From assembly GCA_905331475.1 (NCBI GenBank), contig CAJNYU010000003.1, forward strand, positions 124,001 to 188,000: a DNA stretch of 64,000 nucleotides, in the 5' to 3' direction. Positions 12,966 to 25,308 of this stretch are shown here, piece after piece. This stretch comes from Rotaria socialis (lineage: Eukaryota; Rotifera; Eurotatoria; Philodinida; Philodinidae). The notes under the pieces are model-generated. The model did not search any database. It was not told where the DNA came from and was given only the letters and a program-made list of their open reading frames with translations. Each line of letters begins with the position of its first letter. Position 1 is the first letter of the stretch. The translations under genes were made by a program, and so were the position numbers.

Positions 12966-15900
12966 ACATTTCATATATGTATTTGAATCCATTTCTTTTT
13001 GTCTAACGCTTCGTTTTTTGTTTTTGTACAAATAAATAAGCAAGCCTATCTATATGGATGTGAGTGGTCAATAATCATCATATGTATGTGAATCAAAGTA
13101 AATGAAAGGTGATGTCATCAATTATGTTGTGAAAATGTCAATGTGCTGTTGTTTTTTCTTTGTCAAGTCTATTTAACGAAAGCATAAGAGCGACTGCTTG
13201 ACGTGAGGTATATATGTCTACATATATATATATATATATATATCTTCTCATTCCTTTTCGTCGTTTTTCTAATTATAATAGGAGCACGTATTGGCTTGTT
13301 TAGTGTAAAATCGATTAACAAAACGTTTATTTTTCTTTGAGACTATAGAGTAGAACAGTTTGAGAATAAAATGTGTCCCTTTTTTTTACTACTGATACAC
13401 TTACACTTTCAAGAGTATGACAAGTGGGCAGACCAACATTGATGCAAATAGCGGAAAAATAACCAAAACAAAAGCAGTCGAGTCAATCGAATTTGGATCA
13501 TACGCAGCTCATATTAAATTCATAAACATACACTTATGCATATCGAACGACATCAATCTGCACTTGAAATATATATATATATACAGCAAAACATTAAAAC
13601 TAATGATTGGCCTTCACTGTAAGGTATGCATTAAGTTGTGTGTCTATTTTTGGCCATTTTTCTTTTCTTTTCATTCCGCTTATGTCAAGCATACAAAGAA
13701 GGAAAAAATGGAGACTTAGATAAAACCATAGAATTGTTAATCTTTCATATCACAATGACTCCATTCTCGATATTATGTTTCTACTAAAAATAAATACGAC
13801 AATTTGATGTGCCCATTTTAAGGGTATATTTCAGGTGAATACAAAGAAAAATGGCGTTAGAATAGACACACAGACCTATAGCGGAAAAATTCATAACAAC
13901 CAAGATATATAAAAATTTTCTGCATCACGGTTTGCAGATCTTTGTGTGTTCTTCTTCCACGTTGCTCGTCTTTTATTCGAGCCTGTAATTGGACAAAACG
14001 GTATGTTCTTTTACCATCGACATTCTTCTTTTCTTTTTTTAAGAAAGACTAGTTAGTTCACTCGTTGATCATTGCAAAATCTGCACTACATTATTAAACT
14101 CTCTCTACATATATGTGCGTGTGTGCCGAAGAAGAACGATGAAGAAGCCGCACTCTCAAACACAACGTTTCTTTTTTTTCTTTTTTTCTCGCTCGCTGTC
14201 TCTCTCTCTCTCTCTCTTTCTCACCAACGACTCATTCATCTTGCTCTCTGACTAGCGTGTTTTTCTTTTATAAATATTCAGTTCTATATTCTCATTTTTA
14301 GATATATGCCGAAACTCAATGTTACCTTTAGGCTAAAGTCTACCTAGATTAGAATAAAAATATAAAAGAAAATTAGTTTACTTCTGCATGGCATGCAAAT
14401 GTATCTTGTTCAAATACATGTCTTATCATTTTCAATGTATCAACTGGTGATACAATCAATTTATGTAAGTATTTTGAAAGAATGAAAGAACTTTACCGTG
14501 ATATTTTTCTATTATTTCTCTTTGTATTTTATTATAATCACGAATGCATCGAGCAGAAAATCTCTATACGTCAGTTAATCTTCGCCTTTGTTCTTTTTTC
14601 TTCCTCATTTTTTGGTAATGTGCTCGTCGAGGTTTTTTTTTATTTTGTATAAACACCAATAATGTTTAAGTGAGCACAAATAGTAAATGATTTGATGTCA
14701 TGATAAAATTTTGTAGGAAAGTAAATGTTAAAAATTCGGGCACGACACACCAGTATCAAAAGGTAAAAAATGAAAGTATAAGTTAAAATGACATATTTTC
14801 TTGTGTCTCTTTCTCTCACACTTTGATACTTGTACGATTTCATTCTTTGTCATATGTTTTTGTCTGTAAAAGATGACATAGAAAAACAAGAGACATTTGC
14901 AGGTAACAAAATAATGCATATAGATGTGCTTAACGTAGTCAAAAATAACAATCGACACAAAAAAAAGAGTAAATGAGAGACAAAAAAAGCATAGAGTGTG
15001 CCTACATATTTCAAGTATGTGAAATGATTGCAGTTGTGGATTAGACATAAACCACATCGTAAGAAGGAAGAGCAACAAAACCGAATGTATTCTTATTGTA
15101 TGTCAAAAAGAAAAACAATTGGAATAGGGATAAAGAGACGAGAAGAGAGAGAGAAAAAGTACAAAAGGAATACATCGATTTTTGGACACAAAATTGAGAA
15201 CAGATTATTCATTTCTATCAAACGACATTCTAGTAATCTATGCAAGCACAAAAGAAAGTCTGTTTCGGTTTATTTGGAATTTGATTTGAACAATATAAGT
15301 TCAAATATTTAATATACTTTTGATTTCTGTAATTGCAGTACTATGGCATCGTCGTCGAACATTTTTATTCGTTCATATTAATATAAATGTGTGGAAGTAA
15401 TTTATTCGCACCTTTTCATACTGTTGAAATTTGAGACTCGCATATGCTAAGATATACAGAAAGAGAACGCGTGCGCATTCAAATACTTATGATCAATCTT
15501 ATTTATGACGAGTTCGTTTTGAAAATAGACCCATTGAAATTCGATCAGTCGTTTTCTTTTTTTGTTCAAATAGGCTTCAGGGTAAAAAAATACTCAGAAC
15601 AATTACATCATACAATTGTCTCTGTTACTATATACATGTATATATATATATATATATATGTTTTTTTAAATTTTTTTTCTACAATTGAACCAAACGATGA
15701 CCTACCACTTCATATTGAACATTGAATTTTATTTTCGTATGAAAGTATCCTTTGACTTTGAAGGCAATCGTAGCTATTTCTTTGATCAATAATAGTCTTT
15801 CGTTTTCTAATGTATGGATCATCAACTAGAGATAACCTTCTCATGAATATTACGTTCTTTCTTACGCAATTTTATAAACTTCTATTTGTCGACTAGTAAT

Positions 15901-15970
15901 TGATTTTATTCGTATCTTTTTCGGTTTCAGTACAGGTATTATCGATTGCTCATCTCCTCGATAGACGACG
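12966..15970. other. 3 kb intergenic region, possible 5'UTR exon
   Basis: No supported coding sequence; open frames here are low-complexity. Microsatellites: (TA)n at about 13220-13243 and 15635-15660, (TC)n at about 14198-14218. A TATA-like atatataaaa at about 13905-13914, then about 90 bp ending ACG/gtatgt at 14000/14001, and a good acceptor ggtttcag at 15930 suggest a non-coding first exon spliced across 1.9 kb to the gene starting at 15971. That pairing is inference. Confidence 0.4.
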
Positions 15971-17668
15971 ATGAACCAACTGGAAACAAATTTATTTTTT
16001 TGGGCCGTATTTTCCATAATCTTATTCGAACTTCTATGTATCATCTTTCTATGCCGGTGGTGTTGTAATCGTATTAAACCGAAGCGATTTTATGTTAAGG
16101 TAATTCGATTTTTTTTTGTAAAATTTTCAATAGTACATTTGAATAATTGCAAGGAAAAAGTTTTTTTTATACCCATTCCTGATATCTAATATATCAAGTT
16201 ACCGCTTGATGTTACTTGTTGATCGGTGTTCAAGGAGAATAATTCGTCATCAAGCTAGAATAATGTTTTTTTTGCCAATCGAACGAACGAAACAAATAGA
16301 TGAGATATTTTTGTTTATACAAGAATAAGTATTTAATTAAATCAATTGATTTCAAGTTAGTTATTTTTACACTTCAGTTGATTGGTTATTTTCAAGATAA
16401 AACTCGATTTATAGTTAGTTATAGTAGATGAATGTTGACTTTCGTTTTCTATTTTCTTTTTGTAGCGAGAAGAATATGAATATTTGCAAGGTAATAATGG
16501 TACACCATCACAATTTCAGTCAACAATCCTTCGTCCACCACATGCTGATGAATTAGCACTTGTTGGTACTATTCGTGGGCAAAATCCTACGATCAGTTTC
16601 GATAGCGGTATTCAAAATTTTGGCTTTTATCGTGACGGTGGTGGGGATGATGATGATGATGATGATGATGATGGTAATGAATTTAATCCACCGGTATCAT
16701 CTGTAATAGCATCACCTCCTTCCTCGTCTCAACATTTAAACTGGATTGAATTACAAGCACCACAGTCAACTGGTATAATTAATACAGCACAATTATTACC
16801 AGCTGATTATGAAATTCGTTCTTATCCGACAGATGATTATATTTATACGCATCAATCTCCACCTCCTCATCCAACTATACTTGATCTTCGTCATTATCGT
16901 CATGAATATGAAGATCATGACAATTTTAAACATGATGATGAAAATGAATTCGAAAATTTTCAATTTCAATCTCTTCGCCGTTCTGACCTTATTCTTCCAC
17001 ATACACAACGAACAGATACATCAACTGAATCATTCGGTGGTAATAATTTAACTATTGTACCGAAATCTATTCTTAAAAGTAGTAATAGTACACCACCACC
17101 ACCGCCATCACCATCACCATCACCATCACCACCGCTTGATTTACTCTCAATACAATATTCTCAAACACATCGTAGTCGGACACCATCAAAATTTGATGAA
17201 TCACCTCGAATATCAGTCAAAATAAATACAGATGAATCAATTCCAATTGATTATCCAACAAGTGCAATTGAAATAATTATTCCCAATGAATCAACTATTT
17301 CAAGAAGTGATCCAACATCATCATCATCGAGTAGAATGCGTTTTGCTAGCGTTAGTCAATTGAATGAAGTCGAATGGGAAGTACCGAGAGAATTTCAAAC
17401 TGTTGTTTATGATTCCATCAACGATAGACAAGCATCTCGTACTCCTTTAATTTATAGTTCAAATGAAAATTTAAATAATAATAACAATAATAACAATGAA
17501 AAACTATCAAATCGACAACGAAGTCAATCAGCTTCAGTTGATCAAAGACGACATGTATCATGTGCATTTGTACCATGGGATCGTGACAAGAATATTGTTC
17601 AACCTTTCTATCTATCCGATAATATCGAACAAGCTGACACTACACAACAAAAAGCATTTGAATATTAA
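15971..17668 (+). CDS. Unknown single-pass membrane protein, acidic/Pro-rich tail
   Basis: I do not recognise this protein. Two exons (15971-16099 and 16466-17668) give 443 aa. Residues about 8-30 are a strong hydrophobic segment (LFFWAVFSIILFELLCIIFL) followed by CRWCCNRIKPKR. The very short N-terminus and the basic, cysteine-rich flank after the helix suggest an N-out/C-in (type III) anchor with possible palmitoylation. The long tail is disordered-looking: nine Asp (about 16646-16674), a proline run with alternating SP repeats (about 17091-17133), Ser-rich patches, an Asn run, and possible phosphosites such as RSRTPSKF and RQRSQSASVDQRR. It might be a signalling adaptor at the membrane, but nothing establishes function. 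The acceptor ggtttcag lies 40 bp upstream of the ATG. Confidence 0.7.
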
Positions 17669-18637
17669 CAATATGTTCAGGGTCAAAGCTTTTTTTTTCT
17701 TGCTTTTATATTCGATTCCAATCTTCTCCATTTGTAGCAGTTTACCTTCAGGTATAAAAAAAAAGAGAGTGTCAATATTTGTGTGTTTGTACTGACTCGT
17801 CTCGGCGTGTGATGCAAACTTAATAGAATGTAACATTGTATATGATATATAAAACCGCTACATGTTTGAGAATGAATAACCGCTGATTGAATTAACTTCG
17901 TGCCCTCAGTGTCAAATTTCTATTTTTTTTCTTATTCAAAAACTGGCAAATCGAAATTTTCTCTTCGTATATTTGTTCTTGTGTACATGTTTTTTATGAA
18001 ATTGTGCAAAAAAACTTCACTGTCTCTTTTTATCTTGACCTGTTTTTCTTTTATGTTTGCCTGTGTTTTCTTCTTTTTTTTTATGATTATTATTATTATT
18101 TATGAGTTTTCGCTGATTTTTTGGGAAGCGACAAAAAGGTAACAGTACATTTGAACATTGATGCAACAGACTGTATGCATGCAGTATTAAGATGAGACAA
18201 ATAATTATTGTACATCTTCGAGTATGCAAAATGATTTTTTTTAAAATTTTAATCTTGCAGTAGGCTAATGAAATTTTAAATGAAGCCATGAAAATCTTTG
18301 AAACGCTACAATCATAGCTGACACAATAATAATGAATGATTATCATAATATATTATCATGTTATTCCTCTTACAGTTTACACCCTATGATTCAATTGATA
18401 TATATTCTTATTCATAGAGTAAAATTTATATAATTTAACTTCATTTATTTTATCCAAAGCACGTAATCAAATGATAAGAACGATATATCATTTAATTGGA
18501 ATTAAGAAGGAAAATAAAAGAGTAAATCAATAAGATTAAATATAATGATATATATTAAAACTTTAGTAACCTATCACCCATATATATTATCTCTTAAAAT
18601 GCAAGATATATAATTTGTATCAAAAGCTGTTTTATTT
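17669..18637. other. Convergent intergenic region
   Basis: AT-rich DNA between two converging genes, with T-rich tracts and short ATT repeats (about 18084-18100). I see no gene. Confidence 0.5.
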
Positions 18638-20382
18638 CTATCGTCGACGTGTTCTTGTTTTTATTGCCGTAGGATTGGTTTTCGCCATTGTTTCATGTGT
18701 TCCTTTGTCGTCGCTATAAGATCTTTTTGCTGTTCCTAAACAGATTAAACATTTGCATGATCGAATACGAATTATTTGAGTTGTTCGTTGTTCATTTCGT
18801 CCCGTGGTAGTATTACGACAATCCATCATAATAGATTCAGTATAAGTTGAATCTGGTGCACAACATGAGCATTCTTTTGCTGCAACATTTCCAGTTAATG
18901 GATCAAGCTGTTCGTATGATGGGCAATAACCAACACATGATTCGTGTTGAATTTCTTGTTGAGAAATACATGCACCAACAGTGATACGAGCAGAATATTT
19001 GGTCTTAGGTTTGCAAGGACTGTCGGGAACTATAATTAAAAGAAGAAAAATAAATTCAAGATTCCAATTACTTGGTATTCTTACGTGGTTGTGATGATAC
19101 ATGATCCGTAGTCGGTACAGTGTGCGTTTCCACTTCTGTCACACTAGTTGTTGGTGTCGTAATTGTTGGTGCAACACAAACAACGATTTCAACTGTTACA
19201 TCGTGTGGTGGTTGATTGTCGCTTGTATGTAACAATGTAATATGAACAGAATTTACTTTTGTTGAAAGATATACATTTATTTTTGGACTTGTTGTCACCT
19301 GTGAAGTTATTTGTAATGGAACTTGATCTAATGGATGAGTCATTATTGGCTTATCTTTTGCATCCAAAAACATGACACGTATTTGATCGACATTTGTTGT
19401 GTTAGGCAACCGAACTGATTTTATAATAGCTATTGGTGCCATGGGAAAAATAATAATATAAGGCTTGTCTGATGCAGGAAACGAAACACCAATTTCTCCG
19501 GGATTAATATTACTTGGCTGATACGGTGTTCGTGGTTGTATAAAATAGCGAGGCATTAATGGTTTGTTTTCATTATTGCTTTGATATGGAATAAGGGCAA
19601 TGCCATCTTCACAAGTGTCAGACGTAGTCGTCAAAACGTCAGGTATTGTTTTATGTTTCGACGGGTTCGTGCTAGGATATGTTGATAATAAACTAGACGA
19701 TACATTAGTAGTCGCTGGTGCTAAATATAATACATAAAAATACTAGTATCAAATAATTGTTCAGGTGTAAATAAAAATTAGCTTACTAGATTCAACGACT
19801 GCTTTGGTACGGAAAGTTTCATCGGTGTAGCACGCCAATATTGCTAATTTCACTGGATTTTCTGGTAACATGTTATCTCTTGTTGATAACAGTGTGATTG
19901 TTAACTCTCCAACAAATTCTAAGTCGTTTTCAAATGTCACAGTTGGTGCATCACGATTCATACTGAATACATCGCTTGTTTGATCAGTGGCAACTTTCAT
20001 CAAGAATACTTCTGATTCAGACGGATTAACGATTGAGACTTCACGGAGAGTAGCTGGCTATAGTTCAAAAGATGAAAATTAGATAAATTTGACAAAAAGT
20101 CATATTCTTACATGTTTAAAGGTAGCTTTAATAACAAAAGGTAGGTTTGTCACTGCGAGCCAAATTGGAATAGATGCTGTTTTAACAGGCATACCATTGA
20201 TATTCACCGACGCAAAAACCTTAGAACCCAACTGTACTACATCTTGCATATTTGTACATTCTAGTTAAAGAAAAACGATTTTTCATTTTCTCCTGTATGT
20301 TCGTATGTAATGCCAATGTTTAACTTACTTTCTTCAGTCAAAGTAATCGGTTTATGTGTTGTAGTTTGCGAAGGTTTATGTA
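18638..20382 (-). CDS. Mucin-like secreted protein with C-terminal cystine knot (3' part)
   Basis: C-terminal portion of an extracellular protein; the 5' end was not identified. Exons traced on the minus strand: 20329-20382, 20112-20260, 19787-20057, 19085-19720 and 18638-19029, all in phase (about 500 aa). At least two related modules end in a shared pattern (LTITLLSTRDN...LAILACY and VHITLLHTSDN...EIVVCVAP), separated by Thr/Ser/Pro-rich linkers typical of O-glycosylated mucins. The last exon holds a CTCK-type knot: PCKPKTKYS, then C...ESCVGYC, ECSCCAPD, MDCR and a final SCKCLIC, as in von Willebrand factor, mucins and SCO-spondin. It ends in a basic tail (KTRTRRR). Upstream exons may be in 20.4-21.8 kb or lost in the assembly gap. 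Confidence 0.75.
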
Positions 20383-21810
20383 CTGAAGTTATTATAAAAG
20401 AAAAGACATTAGTTTCTGATTTTAAACTAAAAGAATTCTCTTATCAAAAATAATATATATAATTCAAAAATTTCTAGTATATTGTATCAGAGTATACAAC
20501 ACCATTATCACATTACTTTGTTCGAATTGATTTGTTATCAATACTTAAATTGCATGGGGTTTATTCAAATCTAGACTGCCATATAACAGTCTATATGATA
20601 CACTATCTATTTTGCTAATAGAGCTATTCAAGTTGATATCCTAATCGAATATTATGATTCTAGATTTTAGTACTCTGCTCTGGAACATAGGGACACTACA
20701 ACAGAACATACGCAATCAATACAAATCATGCTTTGAAATGCTTGATTGGTTAGGCCTCAGTAAAAGCTAATGATTTTAGTGAAATTTCCAAACTCAGTCT
20801 CAATGAAAATATATGCGACGATATTTCTAAGAAGTTGGACTACAGTGCATCGACTAATAACGTATACCTTATCAAAAATATAATTTCTCCCACTATTTCA
20901 GTCATTTAAAAAGCGAAAAATCTATTAACACCTCAAGCAACTTGAAAATTAAAAGGCTATGCAATATATAAATTCATGTGAATTTAATAAGTCACGGCTG
21001 TCTCCTGCAGAATAGAAACGCCTAATAATCGTTTCTTACTCTTTATTCATATACTTTTTGTCAGTGGCTCACACATGTAATAAAAAATTAATCTAGCTAA
21101 AAACCAATATTAAACAATATGTCTGCAGTGTAGTAATAACAACTTTAGTTTCAAACTATCTTATTCAACAACACACATAAGCGGATGCAATGCTTTACAT
21201 GGTTCGAAATAATTTAAAACAATTATAAGCCGGAAACTGTATAAAAAAAAGACATTTGCAATTTTCTCCATACAATCAGCTCCATCAATGACATATAAGC
21301 AAACTCAGGAACACAAATAAAAAGAAATTACATAAGATCTAATCATCATCATCATATATTCACGATTTAACATTATTGTCACAATCACCGCTAGGCATTA
21401 AGTACAACTATGAGAGTCCCCTCTGTGCCGATATTGATGGCACGTTTGGGTGATTCTCCTTTCTCCTCTTTCTATTCTCGTTCCATTATTCTAATATATA
21501 TCTCTCCTATAAATAAGTGTGTTATGTATGAAGTTGTTACATTCTGGATATGTGAAGAAGCGTAAAAACATCATCGCCGAGAGTGGCGGTAAGCTACTCC
21601 ACCTCTATCTAGTTTGCCTTAAGGCCACCCCCCTCTAGGGGTGGACCATTTTTTTTAACGGAACTTAATTAATGACTTCCATTAGCCATTAATATTAATG
21701 GTTAATGTTTTCTAAGACAAACTTAATTCATTAATATTGATGATTAATGAAAAACATTAACATTAATTTTAAAATTAATGTTTTCATTAATCATTAATAT
21801 TAATGTCAAT
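20383..21810. other. No recognised gene; repeat-rich towards gap
   Basis: No exon could be linked to the mucin-like gene. A GC-rich hairpin (CCACCCC ... GGGGTGG, about 21625-21644) is followed by a T run. From about 21660 the sequence becomes a dense array of ATTAAT/TTAATG words in both orientations, which probably stopped the assembly. Confidence 0.5.
21660..21810. repeat. ATTAATATTAATG-type inverted/tandem repeat
   Basis: Repeated copies of cattaatattaatg and its reverse complement occupy about 150 bp directly against the run of N. The words are self-complementary, so they can fold on themselves. The array probably continues into the gap. Confidence 0.7.
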
Positions 21811-21910
21811 NNNNNNNNNNNNNNNNNNNNNNNNNNNNNNNNNNNNNNNNNNNNNNNNNNNNNNNNNNNNNNNNNNNNNNNNNNNNNNNNNNNNNNNNNN
21901 NNNNNNNNNN
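21811..21910. other. Assembly gap (100 N)
   Basis: Exactly 100 N, the usual placeholder for a scaffold join of unknown size. Features on either side cannot be assumed adjacent. Confidence 0.99.
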
Positions 21911-23076
21911 ACAGCTTTTTTCGAATCTAAAATCCGATGTTTCATTCGGTCACAAATATCATTCCAAAATGACGAAAATGAAAGAAATTTGTCAAGAGAT
22001 AATTAAAGTGACGTCATCAACATATGTTAGCAACTATAGTCTATTGATTTACAGCTGATCTAAGATAATGAATCATGGAGATAATTAATCGATCAATCGA
22101 AATCGATCTTTAAGAATGTATCGCTAAGTGAGAATAGATTTTTTCGTCAGTGATGAATTTCATCATGTCGACATAAAAAGCATTCAGGATTTCTCTGAAT
22201 TCAAGATTTTTCGCGAAGATCCGATTCGAGCTTCGCATTTCGTATTCGAGTGAAACTTGATTACCATCTAGTTCTTTTAATTTTCATCAGTGAATTTTTA
22301 ATTCAGTCGCCGCCGTCGCATAAGGACTTGCAAATATCAACTGGCGCCGCCACTGGAAAAAATTTTAAAAATTTATAGCAGCCGCCGTCGTCGTTCAACC
22401 CTTGGGCTGACACCTCTCTATATATATATCGGCAAGAAAATCAACATTCTGTCACTGATGAAACTAAATAGCAGTGAGCACACAAAAATTACTTAAACAA
22501 ATTATTTTCTATAAATTCTCTATCAAGATTATAGTTATTGATGTATGTCAGCGACATTGCCACAGTCTGATTGGAAAATTTTGCTAGCGACACTAGATAA
22601 AGTCATTATCTATAAATAGATTCCTAGTAATAAATGTTATCATCCATTCATTTTTATTCCTGCATTCATGGAATAAGTTTATGCACCATAGCATCAAATT
22701 TCCACTAAGCAAACCAAATATTAATAACACAAGATGTTTACATCTTTCATTTGGCAAGAAACACCTGTTTTTTAAAAATTGGCCAGTTTCCAATCAAAAA
22801 TTAAGAAAACCGTAGTGTGAAATTCTTCAAAAATATTTTTTCTCATATGAACAAACATTATCTAACTGATCCGCATACATATCTATTAGATAGCATTCGT
22901 AACCAAGATACGATAATGTAGTGCCATCTGGAATACAAAAAACAGAGTAACTCACTATATACAATATACAATTGATTCTCTTCTCATTCGTCAATTCATA
23001 TTCAATACCATCAACATCATAGTTTCAATATAATAACAATCAATTAATCTATTTTAAAATTCTCGAACAATTGATA
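21911..23076. other. No recognised gene; GC-richer patch
   Basis: Mostly AT-rich. Between about 22140 and 22420 the base composition changes and the motif gccgccgtcg occurs twice (about 22309 and 22382), unlike the flanks. This may be a degenerate mobile-element remnant. The last about 100 bp precede the gene starting at 23077. Confidence 0.35.
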
Positions 23077-25308
23077 ATGGTATTTCAAGATGAATCAAAC
23101 ATGATTGTTGAAACCGCACCAAAACCAACAAAACTATCATGTTTAGAAAGTAAACCATCATCACAAATTCAACAATGCTTTCATTCATCTTGTTCACATT
23201 GTAATGGTAGTTATTTAAAAACAGTCAAATCGGAAATAAAACAAATAACAAACGAATCCGAAGCGTTTAAATCTACATCAACAGATAATAAAAATCTTTC
23301 GCCATCTTCATCTTCTTCGAATATACCATTTGAAACTCAACGTTTAAATTTTTATGCAATTATTGACGAATGGAAAAACGATCGTATGGAACACATATCA
23401 TTTATATATCAAAAGAAAAGAAATCAAATTGATTTAATATGTTCTCAAACATATCATGAATATGAAACATTTAAAATTGAACAAAAAAGTCTATTAAATG
23501 AAAATTTATTAACTAACAATCATAATAATAATCAAATATTAATTCCAAATGAAATTGATGAATTAAATCAAAAATTATCGTTAACACGTCATTTACTCGA
23601 TTATTTTATTCAACCAAAACTACACACTCGAACTTCATATTCGGATCAAGATGATAATGACGACGACGACGACGACGACGATGATGATGATGATGATGAT
23701 GATGAATCTATAAATTACGAAGATATTTTTAAACATAAACCCATTAATGAATTTTCATTATCAACTGATAATCTTGCTATGGCTTGCTCAAATTCAAATA
23801 TATTATTACGTGATGGTGCACGTTTATTATTATTTAATGAAAAAGAAAAACTTCATCAATTAGAAATTAAAGTTCAACATCCGGGTGATTTTATTCGAGA
23901 TGTGTGCTGGTGTGAAGCACTTGGGTATTATCTTGTATTAACACAATATCTTTTATTTATATATGATCCGGAAAAATATCTGTTAACTATTGTCGATAAA
24001 GTCAAACCAATTCAACGATCGAAATTTTCTTCATTAACTTGTTCAGATAATATAATGTTTCTCGTTAATGGAAATGGACAATGTGTTGAACGATGGTCTA
24101 TGGCGAAAAGTTTCAATTGGAAGTTAATTAAACGTATGAATATAGTTTCATTTTCTTATTAAATCTCCTTTCGCTATTTTGCTTTCTCTTTAGGATGGAC
24201 AGATAAAGATTTTTGTCATGAAAATTTTCGTTTAACATCACGTATTCGTGCTAATCATATTATGCTAGGTAAATTTAGTTTTTCACAAGCAATTTTTTTC
24301 TTACGAAACTCAACAGAAACAAAGAAATTCTTTACATATGGATGCTTTTAAATAGTAGATCCACAAGACGATGTTTTCAACTAATGAGACCGTACTTCAT
24401 TTTCAGAATATTGCTAAAATCGTTTATGAGCTAGTTCAACTAGAAAGCGGATTACAAAAAACAAAACATTTGCCGGAAAGGTTATCTATTAAAAGAAAAA
24501 AAAGCACATAACGTCATGAGAAGGGTTTCTCATGATTCTATTTAGAATCAACATATTTGATGACTTATAATCCATTAGAATTCGTTGAAAATTTTAGTGA
24601 CTGCACATTCTGTCGTACGCTGTACGACTAGAATTTGATTGTTCTATAGAATAAACTATAGCATTTCATTGGATTACTATTGCTATTATTATTATTTGGA
24701 TAGATCTGATCAAAATAATATACTAACAATAGAAGAGATAAAAACATTCTAAACGGGATTCGTAGAGAAAACAATGTGTTCGAATCAGTGATTCACAAAT
24801 GCAATAGTAAATAGAAGCTTGGCTTGAATTTCGATTATTATGTAAACATAGAGATTGATCTGAAATGATTCCATAGTAATACGGAGAATCTCACCGATGA
24901 TGAAAGATTTTGTCGTCATAGTGATAGTTTTTGAAATAGAATGTTTGCCGTAAGTTTTAGAGATTAGTACGATCAATTTTTCACGTCTATTCTTATTTTT
25001 ATTTATTTTTAGCATTAAATATTTGTGGCTTAAATTTCGGTTACCGTATATGCTTGTATGATTATCATATGAAATTACTTCGACGTATTAACTCAGATTC
25101 TAATCTTCATTTATTATCATACATGAGTGGAAATCAATGGATGGCAACCGATTACAAAGAACGATTCTATTTATTCAATGGTGATGAAACGATGAAAACA
25201 GTCATGGATTATACTGGCAAAGGTGGCTTCATAAGAAATGTTGCTCGATTAGGTTCGAGCTATGTTGCTGTTAAAGTTCAAACTCGATTACAAGTTTATA
25301 AAATATAA
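23077..25308 (+). CDS. Unknown acidic protein, possibly beta-propeller
   Basis: I cannot name this gene. Three exons (23077-24133, 24194-24268, 25013-25308) join in frame to 475 aa. The N-terminal half is Ser/Asn-rich with two CxxC-like cysteine groups (CFHSSCSHC, residues about 36-44), then a predicted helical stretch containing FYAIIDEWKNDRMEHISFI that resembles B-box/TRIM coiled coils, then a run of about 17 Asp encoded by GAC/GAT repeats (about 23653-23703). The C-terminal half has repeated short strands (RDGARLLLFNE, YYLVLTQYLLFIYDP, QWMATDYKERFYLFNG, VKVQTRLQVYKI), consistent with a WD40/NHL-like propeller. So a TRIM-NHL-like layout without RING is conceivable, but this is inference. 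The second intron is 744 bp against 60 bp for the first. Confidence 0.7.

Noticed and set aside
13417..15725. Several open frames of about 90-115 codons between SYF2 and the membrane protein gene
   Set aside because: Low-complexity Lys/Phe/Ile-rich translations, no splice-consistent neighbours and no recognisable motif.
21625..21660. GC-rich hairpin plus T run as a bacterial-type terminator
   Set aside because: The context is eukaryotic nuclear DNA with no gene ending there.
22440..22480. Hammerhead-ribozyme-like CTGATGA
   Set aside because: The CTGATGAAAC string lacks the paired stem II and downstream GAAA core needed for a hammerhead.
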